Positions 1 through 7,063 are shown, numbered from the stretch's first letter. The stretch is DNA of 14,880 bases from JAVVPL01 sp036655775 (GCA_036655775.1 JAVVPL010000046.1:1-14880), one strand, 5' to 3'. The notes: generated by a model not told the origin, from the sequence alone. Numbers and translations are program-made.

Positions 1-165
1 GCAGTTGCCTGAGTGGTAATTGCATCCGCAATTTCCTCCTTTGCTGTTACAATTTCCAGAAACCAGACCACACCCACTGTAATCCTTTTTCCAAGGAAAC
101 ACATCACTATGAATTAATGCGGATAAATCAATAATTTCCACATGAAGTAAAGGTATATTTTCCAT
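1..165 (-). CDS. Cys/Gly-rich small peptide, putative RiPP or bacteriocin precursor (paralog 1, C-terminus cut by window edge)
   Basis: At least 55 residues, still open at the window edge. I found it by translating the minus strand by hand. It starts at the ATG at 163-165, 13 bp after the stop of the next paralog, so the two are probably co-transcribed. Residues 1-28 are leader-like, with the shared motif IIDLS at 11-15. The C-terminal part carries two C-x4-G-x-C blocks (C32-C39 and C48-C55) with an extra C46 and a GG pair at 43-44. A 15-base stretch coding for the IIDLS region (121-135) is identical to 293-307 in paralog 2, which supports a tandem duplication. I do not recognise a named family. 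The function is inferred only from size, leader/core layout and Cys/Gly content. A small metal-binding or disulfide-rich secreted peptide is an alternative. Confidence 0.72.
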   Translation of the reverse strand, partial: MENIPLLHVEIIDLSALIHSDVFPWKKDYSGCGLVSGNCNSKGGNCGCNYHSGNC

Positions 166-178
166 AATAAAGTTATAT

Positions 179-337
179 TTAATTACAATAACCAAAGCAA
201 ACGCCACATCCTCCAGATTGATCTTTTTTGCATTTTCCTGCAAAAACGCCACAACCTCCATTTTTATTATCTGTTTCTATTTTTATTAATGGGGATAAAT
301 CAATAATGTCGAATGTTAATATATTTTGTGTTTCCAT
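179..337 (-). CDS. Cys/Gly-rich small peptide, putative RiPP or bacteriocin precursor (paralog 2)
   Basis: Complete 52-residue ORF from the ATG at 335-337 to the TAA at 179-181. The N-terminus (1-28) is leader-like and contains IIDLS at 11-15 followed by PLI, closely matching paralog 1. The C-terminus holds two C-x4-G-x-C blocks, CGVFAGKC at 29-36 and CGVCFGYC at 44-51, each preceded by a GG pair, with an extra C47 inside the second block. It ends one residue after the last Cys. A perfect hairpin separates it from the upstream paralog 3, and paralog 1 follows 13 bp downstream. There is no signal peptide, so export would need a dedicated transporter. With only two core Ser/Thr residues or fewer, ordinary lanthionine formation looks less likely than Cys-centred chemistry or disulfides; this is inference. 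Confidence 0.8.
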   Translation of the reverse strand: METQNILTFDIIDLSPLIKIETDNKNGGCGVFAGKCKKDQSGGCGVCFGYCN

Positions 338-375
338 AGTGTAAATAATTTAATGGTTTAGAAATGACAAAATAA

Positions 376-416
376 ATAGTTTAGAAAGAGGAGCGATTCT
401 CCTCTTTCTAAACTAT
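376..416 (-). terminator. Perfect 18-bp hairpin between two peptide genes
   Basis: Arms 376-393 and 399-416 are exact reverse complements around a 5-nt loop (394-398). On the minus strand the hairpin begins 10 nt after the stop of paralog 3 and is followed by a T-rich but interrupted stretch (TTATTTTG). It fits an intrinsic terminator, or a leaky terminator or mRNA-stabilising hairpin that sets the ratio of paralog 3 to paralogs 2 and 1. I see no TAnnTTTG promoter between it and paralog 2, so the downstream genes may depend on readthrough. Confidence 0.7.
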
Positions 417-426
417 GATTGTATTA

Positions 427-594
427 TTAGTGACATTTTCCCAACATAATAGAACAACCAATGGAACCGCCAGTAGGAGGTTGTATACATTGTCCTAGAA
501 AAAGTCCGCAGCCTGAAATGTTAAATGTTATTCCAGGAATTCTATTGATATCGCTAAGATTTACAATTTCAAATGATAAAGGATTATTTTCCAT
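427..594 (-). CDS. Cys/Gly-rich small peptide, putative RiPP or bacteriocin precursor (paralog 3)
   Basis: Complete 55-residue ORF from the ATG at 592-594 to the TAA at 427-429. The leader-like part begins MENNPLSFEI and has the degenerate shared motif IVNLS at 10-14, where the other two have IIDLS. The C-terminal part carries CGLFLGQC at 29-36 and CSIMLGKC at 47-54, again two C-x4-G-x-C blocks, with a GG pair at 42-43 in the linker, and it ends with one His after the last Cys. It is the most divergent and the most promoter-proximal of the three. The conserved spacing of Cys and Gly alongside diverged sequence indicates selection on the peptide, so this is probably a real gene. An overlapping plus-strand ORF (461-673) is its antisense shadow. 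Product and modification are unknown. Confidence 0.78.
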   Translation of the reverse strand: MENNPLSFEIVNLSDINRIPGITFNISGCGLFLGQCIQPPTGGSIGCSIMLGKCH

Positions 595-635
595 GATTCA
601 ATTTATTTATATTATTACACAATTTAATTTAAAAC

Positions 636-697
636 GTTCAGCTATTATGGCGTATTTTCTTAGTCTATCCTAAGAAGACACGCCATAATAGCTGAAC
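636..697 (-). promoter_or_regulatory. Long nested hairpin upstream of the peptide genes
   Basis: Outer arms 636-653 and 680-697 are perfect 18-bp complements. The 26-nt interval forms an inner 7-bp stem (657-663 with 670-676), so the structure is nearly continuous with one mismatch. On the minus strand it lies about 80 nt downstream of the putative promoter and 41 nt before the paralog 3 start. That is the position of a leader attenuator, a 5' stabilising structure or a terminator of upstream transcription. The T-run on the minus side is short (CGTTTTAAATT). Confidence 0.55.
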
Positions 698-784
698 TCA
701 TTTTTACCAATAAACCAGATATATAAAGCTATTGGTATTATAAAAAACTTATGTGCCATTGGTGTAATTTTTAAATTCTCACTT

Positions 785-792
785 CAAAAGTA
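785..792 (-). promoter_or_regulatory. Putative -7 element (TACTTTTG) for the peptide genes
   Basis: The minus strand reads TACTTTTG, an exact match to the Bacteroidota TAnnTTTG -7 consensus. The expected -33 position holds only a T-rich run. It would give a leader of roughly 185 nt before paralog 3, containing the long hairpin. Confidence 0.4.
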
Positions 793-986
793 GGCCTTAT
801 TTTTGAATAATAAAAATTTTTCTTCACACACACACACTTAATAAGTATTTGCTAATCATAATCAACAGTAATTACTAAGGCTCTTTTTTACTTTTCGTTT
901 TACCCTCATTATAGGGTTCTTTTTGATTTCACTTGCCAAACTTTTAAAGTACAATTGATTAAAATTTTGACAAAACACAAAGTTTT

Positions 987-2204
987 TTAGTTTTTACAAA
1001 ATTTTATATGCTGATACATCAATTGTAATTGTCGACGATAAACAGCACAAGCGGTAAAAAAATAAACACCCGTTTGTATCCACAAAATTGTATATTCCAA
1101 TACTACTTCATGCAATGTTGCCCCCATGGTATTAATCCGCACAAATCCTTGAATACCTGGAGTAGATGGAATTGCATACGCCACAGTTTTCCAAAACCAA
1201 GGAATTGCTGACATCGGCCATGAAATGCCAGAAATAAACACCAAAATTACAGAAGTAAAAACAAACACCAACATTGGTGATTCTCTAGAGGTCATAAATC
1301 CAGAAAGAGTCATTGAAAGAAAAATACAAGAAAACAAAAAAGGTAATAAAAAAACCACCATCGTTCCAAATGAAGCTAATTGCGGTAAATGAAACAAAGC
1401 GGGGACCACAATGAGAGTCCAAAAACAGACTACAATATAAACCAAAACATAGGCTAATGATTTTCCAAACACGACTCTAAATATACCATGATAACGCCGA
1501 TTGTTGGGGATTAATCCACCATATTTATCGTGTTCACGCATAGTGCCCCCTAATAAACAAATGCCTAAAAGTAAAGTTTGTTGAATCACTAATATCAAAA
1601 TACTAGGAACTAAAAACCCAGCAAATCCATTTTGAGGATTAAACATTGTAAGCGATTCGTAACGTATAGGCTCTTGCATTGTCTGTTGCGAAGCCTCCTC
1701 CGACATAAGATTTAATTGCACTCGAATTTCTTTCGCCATATCTAAACTCACCTCGGTACTACTAAGTAAAAAGGATTTATAGTAAAGCAAACAACTCATA
1801 TCACTAAATAACTCCACTGAAGTTTGTCGACCTTGATGTATATCCTTACTAAACGCTTTAGGAATATGAAGAATGCCATATACTTTTTTTGTATTTATCA
1901 TTTCTTTGGCTTCTTCCATATTCGCATAATAGCCCAGCACTTTTACATCTGGCGTAGCATCTATTCTTCGTACAAAATCGCGACTGAGCGAAGTGTGCGA
2001 ATCGTCTACAACCGCCAATGGAGCCTCTCTAACCACCTCTTGATTATATATAAACGAATAAATCAAAGGATACACCAAGGGCACTAAAAAGAAAAAAATC
2101 ATCACCGCAGAATCGCTAAATATTGTGTTTAATTCTGTGTTCCATATATAAAAAGTATCCTGAATACCTTTTTTTATTTTTTTTCTAAAAAATTTCAACT
2201 TCAT
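987..2204 (-). CDS. ABC-2 type transporter permease (second of pair)
   Basis: A 405-residue inner-membrane protein of the ABC-2/YbhR-YbhS architecture. One transmembrane segment lies near residues 33-52, followed by a large extracytoplasmic domain (about 55-190) and five or so hydrophobic segments from about 195 to 390. The N-terminus is basic (KLKFFRKKIKKG). It starts 18 bp after the stop of the first permease, so it is the last gene of the tetR-tolC-hlyD-permease-permease operon. Its paralogy with the neighbour (similar layout, including the NTKKVYGILHIPKAFSKDI-type segment) suggests the two form a heterodimer that passes substrate to the adaptor and TolC-like channel. The substrate is not readable from sequence. 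No ATP-binding (Walker) motif is present in this protein or elsewhere in the operon. Confidence 0.87.
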   Translation of the reverse strand: MKLKFFRKKIKKGIQDTFYIWNTELNTIFSDSAVMIFFFLVPLVYPLIYSFIYNQEVVREAPLAVVDDSHTSLSRDFVRRIDATPDVKVLGYYANMEEAKEMINTKKVYGILHIPKAFSKDIHQGRQTSVELFSDMSCLLYYKSFLLSSTEVSLDMAKEIRVQLNLMSEEASQQTMQEPIRYESLTMFNPQNGFAGFLVPSILILVIQQTLLLGICLLGGTMREHDKYGGLIPNNRRYHGIFRVVFGKSLAYVLVYIVVCFWTLIVVPALFHLPQLASFGTMVVFLLPFLFSCIFLSMTLSGFMTSRESPMLVFVFTSVILVFISGISWPMSAIPWFWKTVAYAIPSTPGIQGFVRINTMGATLHEVVLEYTILWIQTGVYFFTACAVYRRQLQLMYQHIKFCKN

Positions 2205-2222
2205 CTGTACATATTTTTATCA

Positions 2223-3404
2223 CTATGGAATATAGCGAAAGTTTAGTAAAGCATTTTTTAAATTACGTAATACAAAAAGAGGCAATACTAAAAAAGCAAG
2301 CAAAAATGCATATTCTGTCAACGAATAAAACAAGGCTCGACCATTCAAAGCTTGATCTACATAAATAAGAAAATAATGCCTCAAAGGAAACCAATTTGCA
2401 GCACTTTGTAAAATAGGATGCATAGCACTAACTGGAAATGAAAATCCTGTAATCGAAAACGCAAGCATGCCAAATAAACAAGCAAAACTCAAACCCAAAC
2501 GCAGGGTAGGTAATACCCCAATCATGAATACTCCCACCGCTTCTGTGGCAACAACGAAACAAAACAAAGCTAAAATCATGGGTCCCCAACCACTTTGTAA
2601 AGGAAACGAAAACCACCCAAACAAGGCCGACTGCATCATCAATCCCATAAGCATAAACACTAAAGTCTGAGGCCACAGTTTAGCAAATAGAGCAAGAGGT
2701 AAATTTAATTCGGTTTTTTCTAACCATTGACGTGCACTGCGCTCCTTTATTTCACTGCCTATACTAAGCACCGTAATCATCAAAATAACCAATTGCAATA
2801 TCCCTGGCAATAGGGTATTTGACAAATAAACAGAATAATTCAACCATGGATTTCCTAAAGCGTGTGTTTCTATTTCAATAGGTTGCAATTGTGCCATCAA
2901 GGAGGATTCCGTTTTCCCTTTTGCCAAACCCGTTTGCAAACCCACCGACTTTGAGGCTAATACCGAGATAGTTTTCATATCTCGAAACAATAAGGAAGCT
3001 GCAATAAGATACGTTCCATTAGTATAAAACGAAAGTATGGGCTCTCGTCCAGAAATTGCATCTTGCGAAAAATTTTTCGGGATATAAAAAACACCATAAA
3101 TACTACCTTTTTGCATTTCCATCCGTGCAGCTTGAAAATCACAAGTTCGCATCACTATTTTAGTTTGCGAAAAAGCATCTAATTGCCTTGCTAAATTACG
3201 TGATGTGGCGGTATTATTCATATCCACTAATGCAATCGGCAAATCGGAAGGCAAACCCTTACTCATCAACGACAAAAAGAAAAGGGTACATATCATGGGA
3301 ATACCTATCATACAAAATAAATAAATAGGATGGCTCACCCATCGTTTATATTCTCTTTTGCCAATAGTCCAAAGCGCTTTCCATGGATTGTATTTGGACT
3401 TCAT
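2223..3404 (-). CDS. ABC-2 type transporter permease (first of pair)
   Basis: A 393-residue permease with the same layout as its downstream partner. There is a transmembrane segment at about 27-48, an extracytoplasmic domain to about 195, and then several hydrophobic helices including the region around LLPGILQLVILMITVLSIG. The conserved extracytoplasmic segment GSIYGVFYIPKNFSQDA (about 101-117) aligns by eye with the equivalent segment of the second permease. The start codon lies one base after the hlyD stop, which implies translational coupling. It probably forms a heterodimeric channel with the second permease. The family usually works with a cytoplasmic ATPase (as in YbhFSR), which is absent here; whether one is supplied in trans cannot be judged. 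Confidence 0.88.
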   Translation of the reverse strand: MKSKYNPWKALWTIGKREYKRWVSHPIYLFCMIGIPMICTLFFLSLMSKGLPSDLPIALVDMNNTATSRNLARQLDAFSQTKIVMRTCDFQAARMEMQKGSIYGVFYIPKNFSQDAISGREPILSFYTNGTYLIAASLLFRDMKTISVLASKSVGLQTGLAKGKTESSLMAQLQPIEIETHALGNPWLNYSVYLSNTLLPGILQLVILMITVLSIGSEIKERSARQWLEKTELNLPLALFAKLWPQTLVFMLMGLMMQSALFGWFSFPLQSGWGPMILALFCFVVATEAVGVFMIGVLPTLRLGLSFACLFGMLAFSITGFSFPVSAMHPILQSAANWFPLRHYFLIYVDQALNGRALFYSLTEYAFLLAFLVLPLFVLRNLKNALLNFRYIP

Positions 3405-3405
3405 A

Positions 3406-4419
3406 TTATTTCTTTTTTAAAATCACCGACATACCTGGACGCAAGTCTTTGATGGGTTGATTGGGTTTTGCTCTTACTTCAAACGTTTTAGCATCATACT
3501 GCCCATTTGTTTTGGTTGCTTTCCATGTAGCATACGATCCCATATCTTTTAAATAAGTTACCGTTAAATGCACCTCTCTATCTCCCAATGCAGGAATAAA
3601 CGCAGAAAGAGGAGCTCCTATTTTCATATCATTCAACAAATTTTCTCTGACATGAAACACCACCCATAAATCTTTCAAATCAACAATATTCATAATCGGA
3701 GCTCCCGTACCTACCAATTCTCCCTGATGTGGAAAAATCTCAGCAATTTCTCCATCAATAGGCGAAAGCAAAATCCCCTCTTCTAAATAAGCGTTCACTT
3801 CATTGAGCCCGCCTTGACTTTTTTGCACCAAAGCTTCAGCCAAGAGTTTATCTTCTTTCTCGGCTCCTTGTTGAGCCATGGAATACTGTGCATAAGCTGT
3901 TTTTTCAGATGTTTGCATAGATTTCCAATTGGCTTCTGCCTCATCTCTTTTTTGGGCAGGGATCACGCCTTTATCATACAAATTTTGAATTCTCCGATAC
4001 GATTTTTCAGCTATATCCAATCCGATTTTTGCCTTTTGCCAAAGTTCGTAAGCAGAGCTAATTTGTTCGGGCCGTAAACCTTTTTGAGCTTTGGATTGTT
4101 GCGCTTCAGCCGCATTATGCGCAGCTTGTGCCTGATCAAATTTGGCATAGACCTCGGGGGTATTTATCAAAACTAAGGTATCTCCTTTTCTAACACTTTC
4201 ACCTTCCGAAAAACGATAAGACAAAATACGACCAGGTACTTTCCCGGAAATACGAATTACCGAGGCTTCGGCTTCTCCCATAATAATTTCTTCTTTAGGT
4301 TTTAGCAAAAAAAAGCCTATGAAGGTAATTAAACCAACCATAGCTATCATTATCGCAAAAGCTACAATCATATTTTTAGATTCATGCGAAACCGTTTTTT
4401 TTATTTGTTGTTCTTCCAT
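3406..4419 (-). CDS. HlyD/AcrA-family periplasmic adaptor (membrane fusion protein)
   Basis: 337 residues. A single N-terminal membrane anchor (about 17-40) is followed by the first half of a lipoyl/barrel-sandwich domain (about 54-85, with SEGESVRKGD). A long alpha-helical hairpin rich in Ala, Gln, Glu and Lys spans about 88-210. The second lipoyl half (SPIDGEIAEIFPHQGELV, about 218-235) and a beta-barrel domain follow to the end. This is the standard order of adaptors that bridge an inner-membrane pump to a TolC channel. It sits between the TolC-like gene (39 bp upstream) and the permease pair (1 bp downstream), which fits the YbhG/EmrA role in this tripartite exporter. The length is normal for the family. 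Confidence 0.92.
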   Translation of the reverse strand: MEEQQIKKTVSHESKNMIVAFAIMIAMVGLITFIGFFLLKPKEEIIMGEAEASVIRISGKVPGRILSYRFSEGESVRKGDTLVLINTPEVYAKFDQAQAAHNAAEAQQSKAQKGLRPEQISSAYELWQKAKIGLDIAEKSYRRIQNLYDKGVIPAQKRDEAEANWKSMQTSEKTAYAQYSMAQQGAEKEDKLLAEALVQKSQGGLNEVNAYLEEGILLSPIDGEIAEIFPHQGELVGTGAPIMNIVDLKDLWVVFHVRENLLNDMKIGAPLSAFIPALGDREVHLTVTYLKDMGSYATWKATKTNGQYDAKTFEVRAKPNQPIKDLRPGMSVILKKK

Positions 4420-4458
4420 CTTTTTATAATTTTAATGCAATCATTTATTCTTTTGTTT

Positions 4459-5976
4459 TTATTTACCAAGTATACCCAAAGCCTTATCAAAATAAATTTC
4501 CGAAAGTTTTTTTTCAATTTGGGCATCTATATAGGCTGCTTGAGCTGCAACCCAAGCAGTTTGTGCTTCCATTACATTTAACGAAGATATCACACCTTCA
4601 TCAAATCCATAGCTTGCATATTTTAAATTTTCTTCTGCATTATTCAAATTTTTGAAACAAGTGGTCAATTTCCGATCGGCTTCATTCACACGATAAGATG
4701 ATTGTTTTACTTGCAATTCAACCTTATCTTTTGCATCTTCGTATTCTAAATGTTTAATCCGAGTTTGCGCTTTGGCAGTTTGCCGACGAAAACTCCCCCC
4801 GATCCAATCAGTAATTGGCACTTTGACTACGATCCCCACATTGAACATTCCACTAAATTCTTTTTGAAACCCATTCTCAAGATTGGGATTTGAAACAAAA
4901 TAATTAGCAGAAAAGCCTATATTTGGTAACATATCCGCAAGAACTACGGCTTCTTTTTTATGAAATATTTTTTCGGCATACAACAAACTTTTTAATTCAT
5001 TTCTTTGTGCAAAAGCTTCTTGCAAAACCTGATCGGTTACAAGTATTTCTTTGCTCGACTTTTGAATGGATTGAGTAGACTCTTTGGAATTCTTAGATAT
5101 AGCAGGCAATTCATCTTCTAATTGTAAATTAGCCTCCAATGGCAAACCACACATTTGAGCCAACATCATTTTGGAAAGATTCAATCCATTTTCCACTTTT
5201 AAAAGAGCTATTTCTGCTTCATTCAATTTTACTTTTACGGCCAATCCATCTGAAGCTGTAGAAATCCCCTCCCCTATAAGTGCTTGCATATTGGTATCCA
5301 TTTTTTGCAACATCCCCACATAATTGTTGGACAATTGCTTTTTATACTCCAATGAAACAATTTGCCAATATAATTCATCGGTACGATAAATCATATCTTG
5401 CATTTCATTATCACTCATACTCAAAGCCAATTTTTCAGCATATTGGGCTATTTGCTGACAAGCCACAATTTTACCACCCATAAAAATAGGTTGCATCAAA
5501 GACACTGAACCCAAATACATATTTTGAATATCTAATACCGTGGCTGCCTCCACCTTCCCCAACACATTTTTTAAACCAGGAATCATGGGAGCTACAAAGG
5601 GCTTCAACATATCTGGCATAGTGCCTACCAATTGCGTTAAATCAGCATGAATAGGTCCAAAATCAATCAATTTTAAATCTTTTTCATTCCACATATATGT
5701 TCCCATAGCCGAAATCTTGGGAAAATACTGACTTATTGCATATTTTTTATCCCATTGTGCAGAGGCTACTTTTTCTTTAGATATTTTTAGCGCATTATTA
5801 TTTTCCAAAGCTAATTGTCGACAAGAATCTAGTGAAAGATAAATGATTTCTGAGGAATTTGCCTTAAAGGGCAAAAATACAACTAAGCAAACTAAGCCTA
5901 TCATTTGCAGATAGATTTCAGAAAATAATTTGTTCAAAAAAAGATTTTTTTTCAATTTTTTTTTCGTTAAACACAT
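4459..5976 (-). CDS. TolC-family outer membrane efflux protein
   Basis: A 505-residue protein with a basic N-terminus (1-24), a hydrophobic signal core (about 25-38) and probable cleavage near ANS, followed by the typical TolC start SLDSCRQLALENNNALKISK. Two long, helix-forming repeats rich in Ala, Glu, Lys and Gln follow. The second ends near residues 455-500, with the motif DEGVISSLNVMEAQTAWVAA where the family usually has a G..S.L.vl.AQ pattern. It would form the trimeric outer-membrane duct for the exporter. I keep the ATG at 5974-5976, which overlaps the end of tetR by 10 bases, because an internal Met at 25 would leave the signal without a positive n-region. The overlap implies co-transcription. 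Confidence 0.92.
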   Translation of the reverse strand: MCLTKKKLKKNLFLNKLFSEIYLQMIGLVCLVVFLPFKANSSEIIYLSLDSCRQLALENNNALKISKEKVASAQWDKKYAISQYFPKISAMGTYMWNEKDLKLIDFGPIHADLTQLVGTMPDMLKPFVAPMIPGLKNVLGKVEAATVLDIQNMYLGSVSLMQPIFMGGKIVACQQIAQYAEKLALSMSDNEMQDMIYRTDELYWQIVSLEYKKQLSNNYVGMLQKMDTNMQALIGEGISTASDGLAVKVKLNEAEIALLKVENGLNLSKMMLAQMCGLPLEANLQLEDELPAISKNSKESTQSIQKSSKEILVTDQVLQEAFAQRNELKSLLYAEKIFHKKEAVVLADMLPNIGFSANYFVSNPNLENGFQKEFSGMFNVGIVVKVPITDWIGGSFRRQTAKAQTRIKHLEYEDAKDKVELQVKQSSYRVNEADRKLTTCFKNLNNAEENLKYASYGFDEGVISSLNVMEAQTAWVAAQAAYIDAQIEKKLSEIYFDKALGILGK

Positions 5977-6716
5977 GGATTTTCCTCCGTATTTAATTGA
6001 TTAAATATCATATTTATATAATCGGGAATTAATTTTTCCAAACGAAGCCAAGCCTCATCTTTTGCAAAATCAACCCCATTTATTTGTGAAACTTTACGTG
6101 TATAAAGCACAATAGAATCAATAGCAAGCATCAATATTGATAAATAAAGATCCAAATTATATTTACGTACCGTATCCTTTCCACAATGCTTCTCTATTTT
6201 ATGTTTTAAAATTTCAGCATTTTTCTCACGAGTTTCTCGCACCATTGCATAAGGTGTGCTTAAGGAAAATTCCCAAAGCGAAAGTTCTTGCATCAATTTA
6301 TCTTTTCTTAAATTTTGTAAATGTGTCATCAACATAGAATGAAGTGCGTTTTTCAAATCTGTCAAATTTGAAATTTGTTCAAACTCTTCGCCAAATTGCT
6401 GATAAGCTGAAACATAAAAATCATGTTTTAAGGCCCATTGTTCTAATAAATTTTCAAAGCTGCCAAAATAACGATAAATAAGTACTTTGTCGCAAGCCGC
6501 TTCTTTGGCCACCATATTCACTCCTAATTTTCCAAAACCATAACAACTGACCACTTGTGTCACCGCATTTAATAAGCGGGTTTCAGTTTCTCGCAAAGGG
6601 AGTTGTACTTTTTGATGCCCTTTTGTAATTTGTTGTGCTTTTTGTTTAACTCTTTGAAGTCGTTGCTTTCGACTTTCTATTTTTTGTTGAATCGTATTAA
6701 TAATTTGGTCTTTCAT
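5967..6716 (-). CDS. TetR/AcrR-family transcriptional regulator of the efflux operon
   Basis: 249 residues from the ATG at 6714-6716. A basic, Gln/Lys-rich arm (1-40) is followed by a TetR-type DNA-binding domain (about 43-95), with the recognition region around MVAKEAACDKVLIYRYFGSF (69-88). The YRYF.S.ENLL ending is characteristic. The remaining helical part would bind the ligand and mediate dimerisation. A longer reading frame reaches a TTG at 6800, but it adds 28 residues not typical of the family, and the ATG start is preferred. It is the first gene of the efflux operon and its end overlaps tolC. A 16-bp dyad inside its own promoter is the likely operator, so autorepression relieved by an exported compound is the simplest model. 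The ligand is unknown. Confidence 0.9.
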   Translation of the reverse strand: MKDQIINTIQQKIESRKQRLQRVKQKAQQITKGHQKVQLPLRETETRLLNAVTQVVSCYGFGKLGVNMVAKEAACDKVLIYRYFGSFENLLEQWALKHDFYVSAYQQFGEEFEQISNLTDLKNALHSMLMTHLQNLRKDKLMQELSLWEFSLSTPYAMVRETREKNAEILKHKIEKHCGKDTVRKYNLDLYLSILMLAIDSIVLYTRKVSQINGVDFAKDEAWLRLEKLIPDYINMIFNQLNTEENPCV

Positions 6717-6843
6717 TTTATGCAATTTTATACAAAATAATTTTAATCTATTAATTTCAAATTCTAAAAAATGTTTTCGGTTCCAATCTAAAAAACACAA
6801 GTCTTAGATTCATTTCAAAAACACAGTTTTGAAAAATAATTTG

Positions 6844-6875
6844 CAAATATACGTCACCAGATGGTGACATGCAAA
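6844..6875 (-). promoter_or_regulatory. tetR-efflux operon promoter
   Basis: On the minus strand TTTG (6875-6872) is followed after 20 nt by TATATTTG (6851-6844), matching the Bacteroidota -33/-7 consensus (TTTG and TAnnTTTG) in both sequence and spacing. It predicts transcription starting near 6837 and a leader of about 120 nt to the tetR ATG. Confidence 0.75.
6853..6868. promoter_or_regulatory. Probable TetR operator (16-bp dyad)
   Basis: GTCACCA (6853-6859) and TGGTGAC (6862-6868) are perfect 7-bp inverted arms around a 2-nt centre. The dyad lies wholly within the spacer between the -33 and -7 elements of the tetR operon promoter, where a bound dimer would exclude RNA polymerase. GC-rich arms stand out in very A/T-rich surroundings. 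Confidence 0.75.
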
Positions 6876-7063
6876 TTATTTTTTATTTTTTTTATTTTTT
6901 TTTGATAATTTACACTTAATCAATCTATTTTATTTCCTAGCAAACTTGATTCATTTTATTGGAAACAAATAATTCCAGATTGCTAGGACACCTTCTAAGA
7001 TCAATCTATTTTAGATAAAATTCTTTATTTATCTAGCTTCGTGAATTCTTAAAAAAAAAATTG

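Larger units (their letters stand above)
595..986. other. 392-bp intergenic region between efflux operon and peptide genes
   Basis: No convincing long gene. It holds a minus-strand -7 element (785-792), a long hairpin (636-697), a 13-nt CA-repeat tract (825-837) and a small 5-bp hairpin (902-906 with 913-917). It also contains a possible 29-codon minus-strand reading frame (ATG at 759, stop at 672-670) with a hydrophobic middle that ends inside the long hairpin. I see no clear intrinsic terminator just after the second permease gene. Confidence 0.6.

Noticed and set aside
1..600. CRISPR-like or other repeat array at the left edge
   Set aside because: The repeated 15-mer (121-135, 293-307) encodes the conserved leader motif of paralogous peptides. 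Spacing and flanks do not fit direct-repeat/spacer units.
461..673. 70-codon plus-strand ORF beginning MEPPVGGCIH
   Set aside because: It is antisense to peptide paralog 3 and runs through the long hairpin. The minus-strand frame shows conserved Cys/Gly spacing with two paralogs, whereas this frame has none.
902..917. Small hairpin ACCCT/AGGGT with a T-run on the plus strand
   Set aside because: The stem is only 5 bp and no plus-strand gene ends before it; on the minus strand no T-run follows. It is probably chance.
1824..2087. 87-codon plus-strand ORF antisense to the second permease
   Set aside because: It is a shadow frame with no recognisable motifs opposite a well-supported membrane protein.
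6717..6800. TTG start giving the TetR protein 28 extra residues
   Set aside because: The extra residues do not resemble the family, and the first ATG in frame at 6716 lies at a sensible distance before the DNA-binding domain.
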